Shown: positions 57,601-64,000 of the stretch, one piece after another | Numbering within the stretch: the stretch's first letter is position 1 | How the letters are laid out: every line of letters begins with the position of its first letter | Assembly (NCBI RefSeq): GCF_028476545.1 | Contig: NW_026733929.1 | Span: 1-64,000, forward strand | Source: Physella acuta | Lineage: Eukaryota; Mollusca; Gastropoda; Physidae | Reading direction: 5' to 3' | Length of the DNA stretch: 64,000 bases | Position numbers and translations under genes: made by a program | Notes under the pieces: model-generated | The model's input: only the letters and a program-made list of their open reading frames with translations | The model's database searches: none | What the model was told of the DNA's origin: nothing

Positions 57601-60600
57601 CAGATACCCAAACTAAAGTTCTAACAAAGCCCCAACACTAATCCTTCCGTAACACCAAATCTGCTGAAATCTGTTATAGCTACACTTTTAACTACCGGTC
57701 TCAAAATTAGATTTTTTACAAGAACTATTCAAACTCTGGTAGGAAGAATGATGCGCCTGATTTCTTATATACATTTTGAAGAACATAAACAACAACATGT
57801 TAAGAGATGGCAAGTTTAAAATCTTATACACTGTGCTGTTTTCAAGTTTAGCGCAACGTGTTTGTTTAAAAAAACATGATATGTGTTAAAGTAAAAATGT
57901 AATGAAAAATGTAATCAGAGTTTTTAAAATGCATCGGATTAAATAGAAATGTAATGACCACTATAATCAAAAAATTTAGGCAACACATGTTGAAATTAAA
58001 GCGTTAGACAGGTGAAATCAAAGATTTTAAGCTTCATGTGTTAAAATAAAAACATCAAACAGGTGTAATCAAAGATTTTAAGCTTCACGTGTTGAAATAA
58101 AAACATGAGGACAGGTGTAATCAAAGATTTGAAACCTCCAGCCCAGGTAAGTTTTCTTCTTCTTGTCCCACGCCCTCCTGGTGATGTCCAAAATGTCGTC
58201 GATGATTTGGTCACCCAGGGACACCAAGGCCGCTTGGTTGTCGTCGATGGTCAATGCCAATGTCAAGGCCACCATGAACTTGTAGCCGTCTGGTCGACGA
58301 AAACAGAAACAAATACAGGCTTGAATCCGACTTTTTAAAACGTCTATTTAAATAATTTTATTAAAATAAAGTAGACTAAACAAAAAAATTGGCTCTTTTA
58401 ACTATTCCAAAAAGGTGAACGAATTATTTCTTTTTTAATTTATTTTCTGTGCGCAGAAATCATTTTATAAAACTTTTATAAAGAATACATCATTATTTTA
58501 ATCTATTTGTAATATTTCATATTTTATTCGTAAAAAGTCTTCGTTTGTTATTTAGAATGATTGTTTTCTTCTTGTTTGATCTTAATTGTAATGTTGGCAG
58601 TGATTTCCCCGAACATGTGTGTGACATTCAGAGTTTCTTCCAGGCATCTCTTCGGGGGGGCTTGGCCCCCCCCCCCGAAAATTTTTTACCGCCCCCCCCC
58701 CCCCGAACGAAATGAAATTTATATAATTTATATAGAAAATATATACTTTTAACAGTGTCCGCCCCCCCCCCCCCGAAGAAAGTTTACCGCCCCCCGAAAA
58801 TTTCAAGTGCCCCCCTCCCCCCGGAGAAAAAAGTCTGGAAGAAACACTGGTGACATTGCGCTATAACAATAACGATATTTCAACAGTGAGCTTTTTTTTT
58901 TAAACCTACCTCCCACTAAACCCATGGCTTTCTCCAAAAGATCAACCACTTTGTATTTACTGAACAACTTTTTAGTTGTTGGCTCTTTTGCGATGTTGAA
59001 CATTATGATGATGGTCTCAATCAGAACACTGGACTTGGGCTAAAACAAACAAGTACGTATATTTGTATGTCATTGTCTTGTTTTCAGGATTCAGTTCTAA
59101 CAAGAGTAAATGAAAAATGAAAAGACTAAACATTATTTTTTTTTTACATTTAGAATGAAATATAGTCATTTAAATATTTTAAACATTGGTTAAATTGTAA
59201 TGTTTTAGAAATTAACTTACTTCCCATCTTAATAAGTAAGTAAAGTTAGGTTTTTAATTCGATAATCAAATTTCAATTTTAAAAAGTACAGGTAATTGTT
59301 ATGCATTGTTTCTCATGTTTTGAATGATAAAATCAACGAAAAACCTTGTTGATATTTATTGAGTACAAGATAGACATTTTATACCATTACTTTAAGAGTT
59401 GTATGTTAAAAAACTTACGTCACTTCCTGTTTCCGTTCTAGATTTTAAGTCCTGGACAAGTTCCCTCAATATCCCATCGGTTGCCAGTTTCCCAGCAAAG
59501 GGAGCGAACACGGAATATATTCTCCACACATTCCTAATGCTGCGAACGATATCCAAGCAAGTTTCCTCGCTTTGATCATCGTCGTCGTCGTACACAACCG
59601 CATCCACTTGATCTTCCTCTTCCGCTTCATAGTACTCTTCGTTTTCATCCTGCCCTTCGTCGTATGAACCTTCCTCACCATCGTTGGTTTCCTCGGTGCC
59701 ATCACCGTAAACTTGCTCATAGTACTCATCAATCTCTCCTCCCTCCTCAGTAGGCTCCTCCAGGTCATCGTTTTCCTCATACCCGTAGTTTTGGCCTTCT
59801 TCTTCCGCGGACACTTCCGGGACTTCGTTCTCTCCTTCGGCGTTTTCCTCTTCTTCTCCTTGACCTTCAGTGTTTTCTTCTTCTTGTCCTTGACCTTCAG
59901 TATTTGCCCCACCATCATCAGCAAGCCACTCATCTAGATCTTCATCGTAATATTCGTACTCTTCATCCTGTGCCGCAACATTATCATTTTCCTCCGTGCT
60001 GACTCTCTCCACCAGATGCTCCATCCCCAATACTTTCAGCGTGTTCTTGTACGCCTTCAGACTTTTACTGCAGAATGACACCAGCACCAAAAACTTGGCG
60101 ATTTGTTCCTTTTGGGAATCTGAAATATTTTTGACGCGGCATAACTTCCGAAAATGGGTGGACAACTCAGAAAAAGTTGCGCTTGTTTTGCCCTTGCAGG
60201 TGTAGATGGCGCTTCTGAAGAATGTGTTGAGCTCTGGCTGCTGTTCCATCAGCTTGACACACTCCTCCGAATCCTCTTCGTCCAGGCCCAGCACTTGTAG
60301 CTCCGTCTTCAAAAATTCGACAGTCACCTCTTCGTCTTCTTCTTCGTCATCTTGCGTGTTATCGTGCTCATTACCTATTTGTTTTTAAATATAGATTTGT
60401 ATTTTATGTTTAATAAAGTACAAGTAATAAAATAGTTTTAAATTAGCGTGCTGAAATTATGCTTTTTCAACTATGTCGTTCAGTGCGTTGCCTCTTCCAT
60501 AGAGCTACTATTTGTAGAGCTTATTTGATTGTCAATTAGTGTTTCATTGTTAAAACTAATGAATATAACGATACAAGTTGTGCTCTACATGTATTTGGAG

Positions 60601-61763
60601 TCTGGTTACTCCCAAAATCTATTACAGACACGAGCCCAGGGACCGTAATCACGACATAACTTTGATAACTCATCGCTTCACAGCAAGATTTTCTTTCAGA
60701 CATCTCTCGGGGTAATCCCCGGAGCAAGTTTCCCCCTTCCCCTCCCCCCGAGAAAAAATTTCTGAAAAAAACATTTTTCATCGCTTCACTACGCTAAAGC
60801 ATGAAAACATTCCTTTGATATCAATTTAGTTTGTCACACTGTAACTCAAAAAAAGACAATGTTAAAAAGTTGTTTAAAATTTAATGTATTATTATTCAGT
60901 AGGCAAGTGTTTTTAATAGCTCTTTAACACGGATGCTATGTGCGTTGCCTATGACAACCATTTGTTTACACGTTTAAAAGCGAATCGGATCCATAAAGGT
61001 ATAGAAATCGATAGAACACTGGACCAGATATCACTGTGTACACTATTATTAGAATGTGGGCAGATCGGGTGGCCTAGATTAAGTATATATATTGATTTTA
61101 TTTTTACCTGAAGTAAATAGAGTCTTAGAAGAAAAAAAATATTTTAATCAACCGCGGGAGTAAGCAGAAGATTTAGTCCCTTATTCCGCCTGTCGGAAAT
61201 ATTTAGTGAAAGTAGAGCAGTTACCTAGTGTGAAGGTCAAGGTTAGTGCAATAAGTTCGAATACAAATCCAGTGCACGTTTAAGACGACAACGGTTGTGA
61301 AGTTAGTGTTAGGTGTGGTGATACGGCGGGAGCCGAACGTTTTCCCGAATGGACACTTGCCCGAATGCGATAAATGCCCGAATGCGACAATTGCCCGAAT
61401 GGACACTTGCCTGAATGCGACAAATGCTCGAATGGACACTTGCCCGAATGCGACAAATGCCCGAATGGACACTTGCCCGAATGCGACAAATGCCCGAATG
61501 GACACTTGCCCGAATGGGACAAGTGCCCGAATTTGTCTTTCGGGAATTTGTCGTAGACCCGCTACGGCTAATGTTAGATGTAACGCCCTCGTTGGGTTAT
61601 CAATAACAACAACAAAACTTGGCCAGGCTTTTTTTTAAAACAAAGAATTAATTCACCCACCTGTAGGCCTGGTCTGCTTTGAGTTTGAGCGCTGTGTGAA
61701 AGCCAAAACTCCCCGGATCTTTGAGGAGCTGTCGCTCAAGGATTTTTTGTATTTTTTGTACAT
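48636..61763 (-). CDS. ARM-TIR protein with acidic linker, 10 coding exons, about 693 aa
   Basis: Exons: 61661-61763, 59419-60374, 58910-59039, 58136-58289, 52744-52933, 52170-52290, 51722-51801, 50700-50859, 50442-50561 and 48636-48703. Phases agree throughout and the total is 694 codons with the stop. The start at 61763 (MYKKYKKSL) is conserved in the neighbouring paralogue. Exon 2 has a helical segment and then about 130 residues rich in Asp, Glu and Tyr. The next four exons form armadillo-like helices (LPALCGLSKNDKRKKLL, GILPLLLEILRGG, KEEAIKILWELSFHPENK). The TIR domain (about residue 563 on) has HIMISYCWAQKETVF, KLWIDVENMEGSTLQAMAEA, CYSENYFNSRNCRAEAEY and WLGIILGSRLYIDFSG. The Glu after NCR lies where TIR NADases carry their catalytic Glu. 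SARM1 is the best-known ARM-TIR NADase, but no SAM domains are present here, so the enzyme activity is inferred. Intron 4 uses a weak GTTTCA donor, supported by phase and by the junction GWSLEEM. Confidence 0.86.
48940..50460 (-). repeat. 33-bp minisatellite carrying TIR exon end and splice donor
   Basis: About 40 units. On minus the unit reads TATATAGACTTCTCAG then GTAAATCTACACATCTG. The first copy is the end of the TIR exon (LYIDFSG) and its donor at 50441. Variants change the donor to CAAGTAAAT or the codon to Ser. The far part (48960-49250) has 22-bp units with ACATGATTT instead. Confidence 0.92.
50940..51720. other. intron of ARM-TIR gene
   Basis: Plain AT-rich sequence; short G run near 51570; no exon seen. 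Confidence 0.4.
51866..52085 (+). mobile_element. tRNA-derived SINE
   Basis: Head GGCTGTGTGGTAGAGCGCTC and AGAGTTCAGATGTC, then GGTACCTGACATA and AACTATCCCTTCATAATCC. Diverged copy of the family. Confidence 0.65.
52344..52665. mobile_element. left-truncated MITE of the GGGGTCATCCATAAATGAC family
   Basis: Matches 18.23-18.57 kb, ending GACGTCATTTATGGACGACC; the left terminal repeat is missing. It sits between two ARM exons. Confidence 0.75.
53086..53351. mobile_element. MITE, CAGTGGCGTAGC family
   Basis: CAGTGGCGTAGCGAGGTCGG to CGCTACGCCTCTG, with GGTGTCACCCGGTGCGG twice inside. Flanking octamers do not match. Confidence 0.75.
53521..56624 (+). mobile_element. hAT DNA transposon, 3.1 kb, with TIRs and 8-bp duplication
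   Basis: Left end CAGTGTTCCCTCTAAG and right end CTTAGAGGCAACATTG pair at 14 of 16 positions. The flanks TTGGGCAG (53513-53520) and TTGCGCAG (56625-56632) match at 7 of 8. The left subterminal region is GC-rich (GCGCGGCTGCGCGGCCGCGC). It contains one transposase gene on plus. It lies in intron 4 of the ARM-TIR gene, opposite to transcription. Confidence 0.92.
54198..56223 (+). pseudogene. hAT transposase, broken
   Basis: The N-terminal part (54198-55103) has a Cys/His region (LNCKFCAASP, then DYCKRHLLSRVH) like a BED or MYM-type finger and the catalytic-core opening LIVDESTDIT. The middle frame (about 55104-55480) has HCVAHREDLAL and VRWLSRH. The last frame (55468-56223) ends with the hAT dimerisation region (SSADCERGFSLMNSIK, RNRLEATHLGNLMRIKL). 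An in-frame TAA lies at 55102-55104 and one frame change near 55480, so it should not be active. It resembles the ZMYM6, KIAA1586 or SCAND3-like hAT group. The start at 54198 is the first Met of the frame. Confidence 0.88.
56820..56910 (-). mobile_element. end of a second hAT element
   Basis: On minus it starts CAGGGGTCGGCAGCGTGCGG and continues CTCGCGAGCCGCATACGGCT, a typical hAT terminal and subterminal pattern with GGCTC palindromes. The partner end is not seen nearby. Confidence 0.6.
56911..57364. other. intronic, nothing recognised
   Basis: AT-rich sequence between two mobile elements. Confidence 0.4.
57365..57595. mobile_element. MITE, CAGTGGCGTAGC family
   Basis: CAGTGGCGTAGCGAGGTCGA to CTCGCTACGCCCCTG, closely related to the copy at 53.1 kb 4 kb away in the same intron. 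Confidence 0.75.
57596..58134. other. intron of ARM-TIR gene with weak tandem repeat
   Basis: Around 57960-58110 the phrase GTAATCAAAGATTTTAAGCT with TTGAAATAAAAACAT occurs about three times, running up to the weak GTTTCA donor at 58135. Confidence 0.5.
58629..58849 (-). mobile_element. G-run MITE with perfect 8-bp duplication
   Basis: Ends CAGAGTTTCTTCCAGGC and GTCTGGAAGAAACACTG; flanks GTGACATT at 58621-58628 and 58850-58857. It lies in an intron of the ARM-TIR gene. Confidence 0.9.
60680..60780 (+). mobile_element. decayed G-run MITE
   Basis: ATTTCTTTCAGACATCTCTC at the left and GAGAAAAAATTTCTG at the right with a shortened C-rich body. Confidence 0.45.
61330..61545. repeat. minisatellite of CCCGAATGCGAC and CCCGAATGGACACTTG
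   Basis: Alternating 15- to 18-bp half-units forming a roughly 33-bp repeat, about six copies, in the first intron of the ARM-TIR gene, ending close to its first coding exon. Confidence 0.85.
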
Positions 61764-61842
61764 GTCGTCTACTGCATCAGCTGCAACAAAACAATGTGTA
61801 CATCTGTTATATCTATTTCTATTTTTAAAAATGTTAAGTAAG

Positions 61843-61940
61843 GTAACCCTTTCGAACCTGGGAAGTCAGGTACCCATTAGAGCTGGGTGGAATCAGTGAC
61901 GCTATACAGATTCTGGTCAGGGACTCGAACGTCGCCCCTG
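61843..61940 (-). mobile_element. SINE fragment, interrupted by a MITE
   Basis: Contains GTACCCATTAGAGCTGGGTG and GACTCGAACG on plus, the inverse of the SINE family; the rest of the tRNA-like head is not found after the MITE. Confidence 0.6.
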
Positions 61941-62066
61941 GTGTTTCTTTCAGACTTTTTTCTACAGGGGGGATGGCACATTGACTTTGGAGGGGGGTGG
62001 AGGTAGACATGCTACGGACATGACCGCCCCCCCCCCCTCTCCAAGACATTCCTGGAAGAAACACTG
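61941..62066 (+). mobile_element. MITE of the GTTTCTTCCAG family
   Basis: GTGTTTCTTTCAGACTTTTT at the left and TTCCTGGAAGAAACACTG at the right; body shorter than other copies. Confidence 0.7.
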
Positions 62067-62354
62067 ACTTATTATTAACGTATGTGTGATAGTTTAAAGA
62101 TTCTACGCGTGATCCATGCACGAACTGTCTATCAAGTTCGGTGAGGTTGAGATCTAAATACAAAAACGTTTTACCCTCCAAAAATCCAGGTGAGCGCCCT
62201 AAATGAAATTGTTAGGCGAAAGTAGCCTGTATGCCAAATTTCAGATCTGTAGAGCAATCAGAAGTGGGCTAATTTTCGATGTCAATTTTAACAACAAACA
62301 AACAAATCCACAAACGCGAAGCTGAGTTAAGAAAAACGTGTTAAAATACTATAT

Positions 62355-62665
62355 GGGTCGGCGTGGTAAAAGCTCATGGTTGCTAAACCGGTAAGTCTCA
62401 AGTTCGACCCCTCGGGCAGATGAGGCTCGTTAGCTAAGGACAGTAACTCTTTTATGAGAGACAACTCCAAAATCAAATGACTGCTGCTTTGTAGTTTGTT
62501 TTTGGTTGGGCAAAGGCTATGGAAGCAAATCCAAAAAGAAAAGCAGGCTGAATTCGGAATCAATTGCCTATATGGCGCATAACCAGTTGACACGTATACT
62601 TAATTGTGTTGGAGGGGATACCCTTTCAACAATAAAAAATTAAGAACGAAGGACATAAGAAGAAG
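62355..62665 (+). mobile_element. GAA-tailed SINE, second copy
   Basis: Matches 37165-37475 including TTGCTAAACCGGTAAGTCTC, CAAATCCAAAAAGAAAAG and a tail with AATTAAGAACGAAGG. Confidence 0.75.
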
Positions 62666-62771
62666 ATCTCTAAAAAGCCATATTTTGTCACAAATGCTTG
62701 TGTATATAAAATATAACTGTACAACAAAAACAACGTAACGAGATCCATCACGCGACATGTAGACTACTTAC

Positions 62772-62880
62772 GTCTGTCCTAGTGGTTTGAAGAATTCAAT
62801 TGTGTAACACAAAATCATGCATCAGTCACACATATCACACCAACGCCACCTTACAACCGCGAGCTGAAAATGTAAACATT
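62772..62880 (-). other. possible 5' UTR exon of the ARM-TIR gene
   Basis: A good GTAAGT donor lies at 62771 on the minus strand, facing the first coding exon (acceptor at 61781). The short ATG frames here either stop at once or join in the wrong phase, so this would be untranslated leader. The upstream limit is not visible. Confidence 0.3.
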
Positions 62881-64000
62881 AGCTAACTTTTATGTGTCGA
62901 CGAGTGAACAGCCAGGGGAGAAAACACGGGCGTTATGCTCTGACGAGTTATAGAACCTGTTTCATATATACCACCCACCCCACCCCCCCCCCCCCCTCCC
63001 TCCTCCCATACACACACCTCCGCGACCTCCAATACCTTGCTTTTATTTGTTCAATAAGTGAAGAACCGGATGTAAAAAATCCCCAGTTCATACAAATCGA
63101 TAATCGATATGTGCTTGGTAGATCAATCGAATATCGAAAAATGAATCCATTCAATAAATCGATACTTAACCTTTACGCGAATAATAGCTTTTTTTCGCTT
63201 CATTCATTCTCTCTAATTTCCATATTACTTCTCTCTCTTTTTCCCCCTCAATCTCTCATTACTAGATCTGCCCAGAGACCTTGCATGCCACAAGCCTATA
63301 AGACATTTTACCAAATGCCATTTCTAATTATAACTTTACATAGCCATTCCTCTTGCCCCCCTTTTGCCACCCTTTCACACATACACACACACACACACAT
63401 ACACATACACATACATACACACACATTTTTACACACACACACACACACACACCTAGGACAGAATATTCTACATTGACACTCACACACTATCACTTTACAT
63501 TTTTAGACCTGCAGGCTTTAGTTTTGGACCTATTGACCTTTAGTTTATCTAGACCTAGTCATGTATGTTGGATTGGACCTGTTCTGGGCCTGTTTCTTTA
63601 CACGACTTGCTTGTATGGGACCTGGGACCTCATTTGCGTCGGGCCTAGTGACAGCGACTTCAATACTTCAAGTTTCACCCTCCACCCCCACCCCCCCCCC
63701 ATACACCTACACTTAAAATACTAAATGTGCATTTCCGTTTAACACTTAAACACAATTGTACTTTTTCACTGCACCTGAACACAAATGTGCATATTTCCCT
63801 TAGGTATCACCCTTCTCCCTACCATTTTATTATTTCACAATATTATAACTACAGGATTAAAAAAAATCTATCAGTACGTTTTTTATTTTGTGACGCCCCC
63901 CCCCCCCTCCTTAAATACTGCTTCAAGGTAGGGTCCATACCGCGCCCCCCCTCCTCCCTAAATACTGCTTCACGGTAGAGTCCATACCACGCCCCCGCCT
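62881..64000. other. low-complexity intergenic sequence
   Basis: C runs at 62980-63000, a CA microsatellite at about 63378-63452, and a duplicated CTTAAATACTGCTTCA phrase at 63910 and 63956. No gene is supported; the long plus frames are composed of His and Thr repeats. Confidence 0.5.

Overview
The window is animal genomic DNA and fits a mollusc, probably a gastropod. It is AT-rich. Its genes are split into small exons with canonical GT-AG introns. It is crowded with microsatellites, minisatellites, tRNA-derived SINEs and short inverted-repeat DNA transposons. The gene content (fibrinogen-related proteins, cadherins, ARM-TIR proteins) is typical of lophotrochozoan adhesion and immune repertoires. 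The phylum is inferred; no diagnostic marker such as rRNA is present.

Layout. 0-5.8 kb (minus): the 5' part of a cadherin-like gene that runs off the left edge. 8.4-16.4 kb (minus): a complete 11-exon cadherin-like receptor of about 655 residues, with signal peptide, three EC repeats, one membrane span and a cytoplasmic tail. All its exon phases agree. 18-23.9 kb: intergenic repeats, including a three-layer nest of elements and an 18-bp minisatellite. 24.35-26.15 kb (minus): a two-exon secreted fibrinogen-domain protein. 28.64-32.88 kb (plus): a five-exon fibrinogen-domain protein that looks like a type II membrane protein, divergent from the first. 34.64-40.2 kb (minus): a short or damaged TIR-domain gene. 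42.0-47.5 kb: a hAT-like non-autonomous element carrying an inverted copy of itself, each with its own 8-bp target-site duplication. 48.64-61.76 kb (minus): a complete 10-exon ARM-TIR gene of about 693 residues with a long acidic linker. One of its introns carries a 3.1-kb hAT transposon with TIRs, target-site duplication and a broken transposase. 62.9-64 kb: low-complexity sequence, no gene seen.

The most unusual theme is that several tandem repeats are built from, or begin at, exon ends. In the ARM-TIR gene a 33-bp unit repeated about 40 times contains the last codons of a TIR exon plus its 5' splice site, so dozens of candidate donors keep the same frame. In the first cadherin gene a 53-bp unit again carries the end of an exon and a GTAAGT donor. 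Downstream of the secreted fibrinogen gene, three 71-bp units are decayed copies of its terminal coding segment. In the second TIR gene a 23-bp array starts a few bases inside the intron.

The three recognisable pairs (two cadherins, two fibrinogen-domain proteins, two TIR proteins) suggest local duplication. The proteins would act at the cell surface (adhesion, recognition) and in the cytoplasm (TIR signalling or NAD cleavage), but no operon-like coupling is implied.
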